Of a DNA stretch of 64,000 nucleotides, positions 50,039 to 56,881 are shown piece by piece (position 1 is the stretch's first letter; every line of letters starts with the position of its first letter). Both the position numbers and the translations under genes were made by a program. A model generated the notes under the pieces. It had not been told where the DNA came from. It did not search any database and saw nothing but the letters and a program-made list of their open reading frames with translations. The stretch comes from Gulosibacter molinativorax (lineage in GTDB: Bacteria > Actinomycetota > Actinomycetes > Actinomycetales > Microbacteriaceae). The DNA lies in contig NZ_CP028426.1 in the NCBI RefSeq assembly GCF_003010915.2, positions 2,790,001 through 2,854,000 on the forward strand, read 5' to 3'.

Positions 50039-51316
50039 TTGGTTGAGATTGGTTACCAGTCGGGCTCTGGCGTGAGCGGTTGGGGTGCGCTTGCTGCGGA
50101 GACGCATGAGACGAACCCTGACTTGCAGTGGCCGAATTCGATTGATGTGTTTGATCGGATGCGGCGCGAGGATACGCAGGTCAAGTCGGTTCTTCGGGCA
50201 GTGACGTTGCCGATTATGCGCACGGAGTGGGTGATTGACGGGACAGGTTGCCGCCCGGAGGTTGTGGAGCATGTTGCTCGCGATCTTGGCCTGAAGGTGA
50301 AGGGTGAGGCGTTCCAGGCTCCTGTCCGCTCGAAGGGCCGGTTCTCGTTTCAAGAGTTTCTTCGTCTTGCTCTGCTCGAGCTGGTGTATGGGCACTCGTT
50401 TTTCGAGCAGGTGTATGACCAGTCGGATGGCGAGACGCACCTGCGGAAATTGGCTTGGCGTCCGCCGCGGACGATTGCGGATATTGAGACTGCCACTGAC
50501 GGTGGTCTCGTCGCGCTCAAGCAGGCCGGGGCGAACGGCAAAGACGATGTTGTGATTCCGGTTGACCGGCTTGTGGTGTTCACGAATGAGCGTGAGGGCG
50601 CGAACTGGCTCGGTGAATCGCTATTGCGTTCGGCATACAAGATGTGGGTGCTGAAGGATCGCGTCTTGCGAATCCAAGCACTCACGGCGGAACGTAACGG
50701 CCTCGGTATGCCGGTGGCCACGTCTGCCCCACCTCCTGAGGATGCGTCGTTTGACGAGCTGAAGGCGTGGATGGATGAGCAAATCGCGGCGAATCTTGAG
50801 CTCGTGAAGAACGCTCGAGCAGGTGAGTCTGCTGGGGCGTCGATCGCGCATGGCGCGAAGTTCGAGTTTGTCGGGGTGTCGGGTGATTTGCCTGATACGG
50901 ATAAGCCGATCCGGTATTACGACGAGCAGATTGCTCGTGGTGTGCTGGCGCACTTCTTGAACCTTGGTACTGAGACGGGATCTTGGGCACTGGGTTCGAC
51001 GTTCGCGAATTTCTTCACGGACTCGTTGAATGCGGTGGCGCAGCATATTGCTGAGGTCACGAATCAGCATGTGATCGAAGACCTTGTGGACCTTGCTTTC
51101 TCGGAGGATGAGCCCGCGCCGAAGCTAGTTCCTGCGGCGATTGGTGAACAACAGCCGGTGACGGCGGAGTCGATCCGCGCGCTCGTGGAATGTGGCGCGA
51201 TTGAGGTTGATGAGCGGCTCGAGGCGTGGCTGCGTGAACGTTTTGGCGCGCCGGTGAAAGACAGCGCCACAACGAGAGTGAGACCTGCACAAGTGAGAGC
51301 CGAGGGGGCTGCATGA
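50039..51316 (+). CDS. Portal protein
   Basis: 425 residues, DUF935/Mu gp29-like portal. Segments DVFDRMRREDTQVKSVLRAV, EFLRLALLELVYGHSFFEQV, VFTNEREGANWLGESLLRSA and GVLAHFLNLGTETGSWALGS are characteristic. It forms the dodecameric DNA entry ring. TTG start; GTG-like spacing after the terminase stop is 12 bp. Overlaps the protease gene by four bases. Confidence 0.88.
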   Translation: MVEIGYQSGSGVSGWGALAAETHETNPDLQWPNSIDVFDRMRREDTQVKSVLRAVTLPIMRTEWVIDGTGCRPEVVEHVARDLGLKVKGEAFQAPVRSKGRFSFQEFLRLALLELVYGHSFFEQVYDQSDGETHLRKLAWRPPRTIADIETATDGGLVALKQAGANGKDDVVIPVDRLVVFTNEREGANWLGESLLRSAYKMWVLKDRVLRIQALTAERNGLGMPVATSAPPPEDASFDELKAWMDEQIAANLELVKNARAGESAGASIAHGAKFEFVGVSGDLPDTDKPIRYYDEQIARGVLAHFLNLGTETGSWALGSTFANFFTDSLNAVAQHIAEVTNQHVIEDLVDLAFSEDEPAPKLVPAAIGEQQPVTAESIRALVECGAIEVDERLEAWLRERFGAPVKDSATTRVRPAQVRAEGAA

Positions 51317-52476
51317 ATGAGAAATCGCGGCCTTGGTTCCGCATTGAGATGAAGGCTGAAGTTGAGGATGCTCCGGCGTCGGCTGATGTGTATATCTATG
51401 ACGAGATTGGCGAGTCCTGGTGGGGCGGCGTGTCCCCGAAGGCGTTGATTGATGAGATCCAGGCGCTCGAGGTCGATGACCTGAATGTCTACGTCAATAG
51501 CCCTGGTGGTGCGGCGTGGGATGGGATCGCGATCATGAATGCGCTTCGTCGGCATAAGGCGAAGGTGCATGTGACGGTTGATGCTCTTGCGGCGTCGGCG
51601 GCGTCGATGATCGCGATGGCGGGCGACCGGATCACGATGAATCGTGGCGCGCAGTTGATGATTCACGACGCGTCGGGTTTCGCGATGGGTAACGCGCAGA
51701 CGATGGATGAGACCGCGCAGGTGCTCAACAAACTGTCTGACAGCTATGCGGACGCGTATGCGGCGCGCGCTGGTGGCTCGCGTGAGCATTGGCGTGAGCT
51801 GATGCAGGCGGAGACCTGGTATACGGCGGAGGAGGCTGTTGAGGCTGGCCTGGCTGATGACTGGGTGGATGCCGAGCCTGAGGCTACCGCGGCGTTTGAT
51901 CTGTCGCGTTTCAAGTTTCGAGGTCGAGCGATGGCCCCAGCGCCGGTGCTCGCCCGAATAGACCTCTCGGCCAACCGGTCGGGTGAAAGTTCCGCCGAGG
52001 CGGACGTACAGAAGGAGGGCCTTGTGGCTTATCTGGACGATGTAATCGAAGCTCTCGGCATGGACGAGGGCACGACTGAGGAAGAGACGATCACTGAGAT
52101 TAACCGTCTGGTGGATCTTGCGACGGCTCCTGTAGAGCCGGAGTCGAGGCTCCCTGCTGGTGTGCAGGCTGTGGACGCGAATGTGTTCGCGCAGCTCCAG
52201 GCTGATGCTGCTGCTGGCCGTGAGGCGCTCGAGGCGCAGGCTGAGGCTCGCCGGGAGGGCATCGTGAAGGCCGCGATGGCTGATGGCCGCATCACTGCCG
52301 CATCGAAGGCCACTTGGCTTTCGGCGCTCGAGAAGGACGAAGAGGGCGCGAAGGCGCTGATCGAGTCGTTCCCGAAGAACACTATTCCGGTGGCTGAAAT
52401 TGGCCACTCGGACGACATTCAGACCGCCGAGGACGCGCTCCTTGACCGGTTCAACGGCAAGACTCAGGAGGTCTAG
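51313..52476 (+). CDS. ClpP-like prohead protease with C-terminal scaffold
   Basis: 387 residues. The first 190 form a ClpP-like serine protease: VNSPGGAAWDGIAIMNALRR, catalytic Ser in DALAASAASMIAMAGD, His in LMIHDASGF, Asp expected in the ADDWVDAE region. From about residue 230 on is an acidic helical scaffold-like part (DVIEALGMDEGTTEEETITE, ALEAQAEARREGIVKAAMAD). Cleaves scaffold and possibly capsid during head maturation. An internal ribosome site lies at 52010-52019. Confidence 0.88.
   Translation: MNEKSRPWFRIEMKAEVEDAPASADVYIYDEIGESWWGGVSPKALIDEIQALEVDDLNVYVNSPGGAAWDGIAIMNALRRHKAKVHVTVDALAASAASMIAMAGDRITMNRGAQLMIHDASGFAMGNAQTMDETAQVLNKLSDSYADAYAARAGGSREHWRELMQAETWYTAEEAVEAGLADDWVDAEPEATAAFDLSRFKFRGRAMAPAPVLARIDLSANRSGESSAEADVQKEGLVAYLDDVIEALGMDEGTTEEETITEINRLVDLATAPVEPESRLPAGVQAVDANVFAQLQADAAAGREALEAQAEARREGIVKAAMADGRITAASKATWLSALEKDEEGAKALIESFPKNTIPVAEIGHSDDIQTAEDALLDRFNGKTQEV
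52024..52476 (+). CDS. Nested scaffold protein (in-frame internal start)
   Basis: The sequence AGAAGGAGGG at 52010-52019 is a near-perfect Shine-Dalgarno followed 4-7 nt later by GTG at 52024, in frame with the protease gene (codon 238). The predicted product of 150 residues (MAYLDDVIEALGMDEGTTEE...) would be the scaffold alone, as lambda Nu3 is made inside gene C. The upstream region is a poorly conserved-looking linker, which fits. Confidence 0.62.
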   Translation: MAYLDDVIEALGMDEGTTEEETITEINRLVDLATAPVEPESRLPAGVQAVDANVFAQLQADAAAGREALEAQAEARREGIVKAAMADGRITAASKATWLSALEKDEEGAKALIESFPKNTIPVAEIGHSDDIQTAEDALLDRFNGKTQEV

Positions 52477-52478
52477 AA

Positions 52479-52841
52479 ATGGCTGACTACATCCCCAAGT
52501 TTCCCGCTGGCGCGGTCGTGACGCTCACTACGTCGGCAGATGTTACCGGCGGTCACGTTGTCGAGCTTTCGGCGGCTGGCACGGTCGCTCACGCTGCGGC
52601 TGATTCGGCGAAGGTCGTCGGTGTTGCTGCGCGTGACTCGAAGTCGGGCGAGCAGGTCGCTGTTTTCGTCGGCAAGGGCACTGTCCACCGTCTTGTTGCG
52701 TCGGCTGCAATTGCTGCGGGCGCGAAGGTCATCACCGCCACTGGCGGGAAGGTCGCGACCATCGGCGCTGGCACTAACACTGTCGGCCTCGCACTCACCG
52801 CGGCGACTAACGCCGATGACGTCATTGAAGTTCTGGTCTAG
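52479..52841 (+). CDS. Capsid decoration/stabilisation protein
   Basis: 120 residues, Ala/Val/Thr-rich beta protein: FPAGAVVTLTTSADVTGGHV, VVGVAARDSKSGEQVAVFVG, VITATGGKVATIGAGTNTVG. This matches DUF2190/gpD-like head decoration proteins and their position before the capsid gene. Confidence 0.78.
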   Translation: MADYIPKFPAGAVVTLTTSADVTGGHVVELSAAGTVAHAAADSAKVVGVAARDSKSGEQVAVFVGKGTVHRLVASAAIAAGAKVITATGGKVATIGAGTNTVGLALTAATNADDVIEVLV

Positions 52842-52853
52842 GAGGATCGAAAA

Positions 52854-53786
52854 ATGGGCTACACATACCCTGTGCGTCACCAGACTGGGACGCTTACTAC
52901 GGAGCAGCTTCACCTGCTGCTGAAGAATCCGCGGCTGATTGCGCGTCAGGTTGCGTCGCTCACGAACGAGAAGTTCCTCGCGGACTATCTCCTGAGCGGC
53001 CGCTATGACGCTGCTGGTGGCGGGGTCTACTACGAGACCGAGACTGCTGACCTGTACACGGGCACTGACCCGGAGGCGATTGAGCCTGCTGGTGACTACC
53101 CGCTGATTCAGCTTGACGAGGGTGTACCGTCTGCGGCGCGCACTGTGAAGTTCGGTCAGGGCTCGGTCATCACGGATGAGAAGATCAGCCGCGAGGGCAA
53201 CCAGTATGTGCAGAAGGCGCTCATGCGTGTCGGTAACCAGATGGTTCGCTACGTCGACACGGTTGCGTGGGGCGTTATCGCGTCGCGTGTCTCGTCGACC
53301 TCGGCTGCGACCTCAGATGGCGTTGGTGCGTGGACTACCGCGGGTAACGTGCTCGGGCACCTCATGATGGTTCGTGAGGCTCGCGCCGAGCTCGCTACGG
53401 GTCTTGACCTGGACACTGTGGTGCTGCCGTCTGCGAAGTGGGCGAAGCTTGTCGGCATGCTTGTCGACGACGGCGCTCTTCCTCGCGAGCAGGGCAATAT
53501 CGCGCTCTCGGGCACTGCGCCGGTGAGCGCGTTCGGCATGACGTGGCTCACGTCGCCGCACATCACCGGCACGGACCCGTGGCTTTTCGACACTGCGCAG
53601 CTTGGCGGTATGGCGGACGAGAAGCTTCTCTCGGAGGAGTTCGCGGCTGCTGGTCAGACTGGTGTGGAGGCGTCGACTACTCGTATCGCGGATAACGACT
53701 CGTACCTTGTGCGTGGTCGCCGCGTCACGGTGCCGATTGTCACTGAACCTCAGGCTGGCGTGAAGCTCACCGGGACGGGGCTGTAA
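52854..53786 (+). CDS. Major capsid protein
   Basis: 310 residues, HK97-like fold expected. Segments LRTVKFGQ-type E-loop (ARTVKFGQGSVITDEKISRE), DTVAWGVIASRVSSTSA, LDTVVLPSAKWAKLVGMLVD and VSAFGMTWLTSPHITGTDPW. No N-terminal delta domain is apparent; the separate scaffold replaces it. GGAGGATCG precedes the ATG. Confidence 0.85.
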   Translation: MGYTYPVRHQTGTLTTEQLHLLLKNPRLIARQVASLTNEKFLADYLLSGRYDAAGGGVYYETETADLYTGTDPEAIEPAGDYPLIQLDEGVPSAARTVKFGQGSVITDEKISREGNQYVQKALMRVGNQMVRYVDTVAWGVIASRVSSTSAATSDGVGAWTTAGNVLGHLMMVREARAELATGLDLDTVVLPSAKWAKLVGMLVDDGALPREQGNIALSGTAPVSAFGMTWLTSPHITGTDPWLFDTAQLGGMADEKLLSEEFAAAGQTGVEASTTRIADNDSYLVRGRRVTVPIVTEPQAGVKLTGTGL

Positions 53787-54067
53787 TGGCTGACGTGAAG
53801 CCCGGTGAGGGTACTTATGCGGTGACTGCTGCGGTGGCCGTGGTGCGCCTGCTGGACGGCTCGGAGCGTTACGTGTACCGAAACGGTCGTTTCGATGCGG
53901 CTGGCGCTGACGCGGCGAGCGTCGCGCACCTCGAGTCGGTTGGTCTCGTGCGCAAGGAGCCCGTCCCGGTCGAAGGGGCGGAGACTACCGAGACTCCCAA
54001 GGATCCAGAGAAGTCCGAAGCGCCTGAGGATCCGAAGCCAGCGACTCGATCGCGCACGACGAAGTAA
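53786..54067 (+). CDS. Hypothetical head protein
   Basis: 93 residues. N-half beta-rich (AVAVVRLLDGSERYVYRNGR, FDAAGADAASVAHLESVGLV); C-half acidic Pro/Glu/Lys-rich and disordered. Starts in a TAATG overlap with the capsid gene. Commonly found between capsid and connector genes; role unknown. Confidence 0.62.
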   Translation: MADVKPGEGTYAVTAAVAVVRLLDGSERYVYRNGRFDAAGADAASVAHLESVGLVRKEPVPVEGAETTETPKDPEKSEAPEDPKPATRSRTTK

Positions 54068-54080
54068 GGGGTAAGGGGCG

Positions 54081-54428
54081 ATGATTCTTCCAATCGAGAT
54101 TGGCGAGGATGATGATCTTGCTCGCGAGATTCTTGTGATCGGTCGAGGCATTGCCCCTTGCATCTCGTCGCTTGAGGGTGAGGGTCGAGCGGATGCGCTC
54201 GCGATCCTCAAGCGGGTCTATAAGGACACTCGTACTCGTGGGCAGCGGTTCGTGAAGTCGCAGTCGATTGGTCCGGCGAGGGTGGATTACACGGATGTGC
54301 AGTCCATGTTTGACGGTGCCCCGACGATGGCTTTGCGGTCGCTGTGTGGTGCTTCGGGTGTCGCTGGGCTATCACGGGGGTCGTTCCCGAATGAGCGTCC
54401 TGTGGGCAAGATTTGGCCGGAGGAATGA
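54081..54428 (+). CDS. Head-tail connector protein (gp6-like adaptor)
   Basis: 115 residues. ILVIGRGIAPCISSLEGEGR, DALAILKRVYKDTRTRGQRF, then GPARVDYTDVQSMF and a C-terminal SFPNERPVGKIWPEE. Helical N-half and position fit the adaptor ring under the portal. Confidence 0.68.
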   Translation: MILPIEIGEDDDLAREILVIGRGIAPCISSLEGEGRADALAILKRVYKDTRTRGQRFVKSQSIGPARVDYTDVQSMFDGAPTMALRSLCGASGVAGLSRGSFPNERPVGKIWPEE

Positions 54429-54775
54429 TGGATTTCCCGTTTGGCCGCTCTGTGACGAGACTTAGGGCTGGCGTTCAAGTTGACCCGTATTCGGGTGAAG
54501 AAACGTTCTCCGACTGGGGTAGCCCTTCCTCGCTCGAAATCGAGGGGGCGTTTGTCGCGCACACGTCTACTTCGATGCTTGCCACGGCGACTCGCGAGCA
54601 GGCGCTTGAAGCGAAGTCGCTGTTTTGTGGCGAGGCGGAGATCCGCAAGGGTGACCGCATCGTTGACGGTGACTATACGTACACGATTGACGGGATTCCC
54701 CCGGCTGCGGACACGAACCCGTTCACAAATTGGACGCCGCCGCGGGAGATCCCGTTGACGAGATACGAGGGATGA
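54425..54775 (+). CDS. Head-closure (stopper) protein
   Basis: 116 residues, beta-rich: SVTRLRAGVQVDPYSGEETF, GEAEIRKGDRIVDGDYTYTI, DTNPFTNWTPPREIPLTRYE. Resembles SPP1 gp16/HK97-type stoppers by size, position and fold pattern. Double ATG start, overlapping the adaptor gene. Confidence 0.65.
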   Translation: MMDFPFGRSVTRLRAGVQVDPYSGEETFSDWGSPSSLEIEGAFVAHTSTSMLATATREQALEAKSLFCGEAEIRKGDRIVDGDYTYTIDGIPPAADTNPFTNWTPPREIPLTRYEG

Positions 54776-55044
54776 TGGCGAAGAACTTTGTCAATAGTCC
54801 GGGGTTCATTGAGTCCTTGTATGACGATCCGGGTTTGAACGCTGAACTGCAAGCCGCGGCTGAACGTGTCGCGGCGAAGGTTCGCGCTACTGCGCCTGTC
54901 GGGGATAGTGGCGAGTACAAGGATTCAATCCATGTCGAGAAGTCCCCTCGAGGGGGTAGGCCGGTCTATCGTGTGGTTGCTGACGCGCCCCACGCGATGC
55001 TGGTCGAGTCGCGTACCGGGAACCTTGCTCGGGGCGTCAGATGA
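54772..55044 (+). CDS. Tail completion protein (HK97 gp10-like)
   Basis: 90 residues. AAAERVAAKVRATAPVGDSG, EYKDSIHVEKSPRGGRPVYR and the end DAPHAMLVESRTGNLARGVR match the HK97 gp10/neck family, in which an RATAPV-x-TG-x-L(R/K)-like segment is usual. Overlaps both neighbours. Confidence 0.75.
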   Translation: MMAKNFVNSPGFIESLYDDPGLNAELQAAAERVAAKVRATAPVGDSGEYKDSIHVEKSPRGGRPVYRVVADAPHAMLVESRTGNLARGVR

Positions 55045-55457
55045 CCTATACACGCCCGGATATCGAATTGTGGCTGACCGGGTATCTGCGGGGGAAGTTC
55101 CCGCACTGCACGGTCACGAATAAAGAGCCGCCCGATCTTGGGCGGCTCTTGCCGTTAACGAAACCTTTGATCGTGGTGCGGGACGATTCCGGGCCGCGCC
55201 TGGATTTCATGCTGTTTCAGAACGCGGTCGGTGTCTCTGTGCTTGCTGGCACGAAGGCGAACGACAAGCCCGCGAATGACCTCGCTCGTGAGGTTGCCGC
55301 GGTCCTGTTCGATGACGGGATTACCGGTATCGAGCAGTCACCTGTCACTCGGGTCGAGTGGGACGGATGCAACGGGCCGTATGCCGTTGATGAATCAAGT
55401 GATGTTGCTCGCCGCTATATGACGGTCGAGTACATAACCGCGGCTGTCGGCTATTGA
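55041..55457 (+). CDS. Tail terminator protein
   Basis: 138 residues: IELWLTGYLRGKFPHCTVTN, PLIVVRDDSGPRLDFMLFQN, VSVLAGTKANDKPANDLARE, YMTVEYITAAVGY. Size, order and alpha/beta pattern fit the lambda gpU-like tail terminator. An 11-bp perfect hairpin is embedded in the coding sequence at 55123-55150. Confidence 0.7.
   Translation: MTYTRPDIELWLTGYLRGKFPHCTVTNKEPPDLGRLLPLTKPLIVVRDDSGPRLDFMLFQNAVGVSVLAGTKANDKPANDLAREVAAVLFDDGITGIEQSPVTRVEWDGCNGPYAVDESSDVARRYMTVEYITAAVGY
55123..55150. other. Perfect 11-bp hairpin inside the tail-terminator gene
   Basis: AAGAGCCGCCC pairs exactly with 55140-55150 across a GATCTT loop, resembling a factor-independent terminator without the T-run. It encodes part of KEPPDLGRLLP. 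Position within a coding sequence is unusual. Confidence 0.7.
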
Positions 55458-55469
55458 CAGCCCTATTTT
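55442..55469 (+). terminator. Hairpin between tail-terminator and major tail genes
   Basis: 7-bp stem GGCTGTC / GACAGCC at 55442-55448 and 55456-55462, then CTATTTT. It covers the stop codon of the tail-terminator gene and may set off the highly expressed major tail gene. Confidence 0.6.
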
Positions 55470-55483
55470 GAATGGAGTAAATA

Positions 55484-56071
55484 ATGGCCGACGCACAAGG
55501 ATTTGATGTTGACGTTGCCCGGATTTGGCAGACGGGTATGGCGTATATCGATCGCACGCCTGACGCGGTGCTGCTGGATGCTGCCGGTCGGACGGCGCTA
55601 GTCGCTGCCGACGGGAAGATCGTGGTTCCTGCGTCGTACGAGAACGTTGGGCTGTGGACTAAGGATGGCGGGCCGGAAGAGGGCCGCGAGTCTGAGGACC
55701 CGACCGAGTTCTACCAGCCTGGGTATGAGATTGGCGGGGCTACTTCTCGGACGGTCGCGCTCACCCTTGCTGAGGATAACGAGATGGTTCGGTGGCTGGA
55801 TACTGGCAAGACGCCGGTGGCTGGCGAGATGACCGTTGGTGGTGGGAATGACCACCGGTTCCCGCTGCTCATTGTGCAGAAGCGCCGGGATGGTGCGATT
55901 CGCCTTCGGAACGGGTACGCGCGCGTTTCCGAGTTCGCGCCGGAATCGGCTGACCGGGGGACGCTCGAGAGTTCGGTTGCGACGTTCAAGTGGTCGGAAG
56001 CTGACGAGCTCGGCGACGACCTGTATTGGGAGCGCGTAGTTCCGGCGACAGTGACGGTCCCGGCTGGCTAG
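55484..56071 (+). CDS. Major tail protein
   Basis: 195 residues, tail-tube subunit. DVDVARIWQTGMAYIDRTPD, ASYENVGLWTKDGGPEEGRE, GYEIGGATSRTVALTLAEDN and the C-terminal DLYWERVVPATVTVPAG are typical of actinophage tail tubes. Bounded by hairpins on both sides, as expected for a highly expressed gene. Confidence 0.83.
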   Translation: MADAQGFDVDVARIWQTGMAYIDRTPDAVLLDAAGRTALVAADGKIVVPASYENVGLWTKDGGPEEGRESEDPTEFYQPGYEIGGATSRTVALTLAEDNEMVRWLDTGKTPVAGEMTVGGGNDHRFPLLIVQKRRDGAIRLRNGYARVSEFAPESADRGTLESSVATFKWSEADELGDDLYWERVVPATVTVPAG

Positions 56072-56083
56072 TCGTCTTGTTGA

Positions 56084-56110
56084 GGGGCAGGTAACCGCCT
56101 GCCCCTTTTT
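56084..56110 (+). terminator. Rho-independent terminator after the major tail gene
   Basis: 8-bp stem GGGGCAGG / CCTGCCCC, 6-nt loop, then TTTTT. It would lower expression of the downstream chaperone and tape-measure genes. Confidence 0.82.
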
Positions 56111-56130
56111 CGTTTCATTGAGAGGGAATA

Positions 56131-56484
56131 ATGACCAGCACTGACCTGGATAAGTTTTTCGACGGCGACTTCGATGAAGAGAAGGTGCTTGCGGAGATTG
56201 CCGAGAATCCTGGCGTCGAGACAAGATTCTCGCGTGATTTCTTCGCGGCCAAGTTTGAGGATGGCACCCGTGTTGGTGTGCCGTTGAGGCTCACCCGCGA
56301 GATCTACTCGGACATTACCGAGAAGTACGAGGACCCGTTCGATCAGATCGAGGCGCTTTTGATCGCGCTCGGACTTGAGGATGAACTAGAGAAGATCCCG
56401 AATGACGTGACGATACAAGGCGTTTTCGTTGAGCGTTATTTCGATGCGCTCACGAAGAAGCAGAACGCTTCACTGGGGAAATAG
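56131..56484 (+). CDS. Tail assembly chaperone, upstream frame (gpG-like)
   Basis: 117 residues, acidic helical. VPLRLTREIYSDITEKYEDP, FDQIEALLIALGLEDELEKI. It ends TGGGGAAATAG, where a slippery GGGGAAA allows -1 frameshifting into the next reading frame. Needed for tape-measure-directed tail assembly. Confidence 0.83.
   Translation: MTSTDLDKFFDGDFDEEKVLAEIAENPGVETRFSRDFFAAKFEDGTRVGVPLRLTREIYSDITEKYEDPFDQIEALLIALGLEDELEKIPNDVTIQGVFVERYFDALTKKQNASLGK
56475..56481 (+). promoter_or_regulatory. Programmed -1 ribosomal frameshift site
   Basis: Heptamer GGGGAAA fits X-XXY-YYZ with the zero frame read as GGG-AAA-TAG. A slip of one base back gives GGG-GAA-ATA-GCG and continues to 56846, making a fusion of about 238 residues. 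This is the gpG/gpGT arrangement known from lambda. Confidence 0.85.
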
Positions 56485-56846
56485 CGTACGTCGCCCATGT
56501 CAGCTTGGAGCATCCGTCCGCGTTCGCGGTGACGATGCGCCGGTATGGGGTTTCCCCGGCTGACGTTGGCGACGGCGTGACGTTTGGTGAGGCGTATGAC
56601 CTTGTGCTTGCGGCGATGGGTGACACGTCCACGCCACTGTATGCGGCCGTGCAGGGGTGGGCGTTTCCCGCTTCATTTCCGGAGCTGGTGCAGATCGCGT
56701 CCGCTGCTGGGTCTCCTGCTGCGGCGAAGAAGTTGATGCCGTGGACGCTTGGTGCGGAGAGTCGCCGTAAAGCGGCGCTGGAGGTGTCTGCTGATGAGCG
56801 GGCCGAGGCGCTGGCGGAACTACAGTCGATGATTGTGAGGGGCTGA
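56481..56846 (+). CDS. Tail assembly chaperone, downstream frame (gpT-like)
   Basis: About 121 residues expressed only as a fusion to the upstream chaperone. Reads IAYVAHVSLEHPSAFAVTMR then YGVSPADVGDGVTFGEAYDL and ends ELQSMIVRG. No good independent start or ribosome site. The T-part normally binds the tail tube protein. Confidence 0.8.
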   Translation: MAYVAHVSLEHPSAFAVTMRRYGVSPADVGDGVTFGEAYDLVLAAMGDTSTPLYAAVQGWAFPASFPELVQIASAAGSPAAAKKLMPWTLGAESRRKAALEVSADERAEALAELQSMIVRG

Positions 56847-56859
56847 GAGGCCCCTTTTT
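56837..56859 (+). terminator. Rho-independent terminator before the tape measure gene
   Basis: 6-bp stem AGGGGC / GCCCCT with 6-nt loop and a T-run at 56854-56859, overlapping the chaperone stop codon. Confidence 0.75.
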
Positions 56860-56881
56860 TGCGCTCTGAGCGCGGAAGGCG

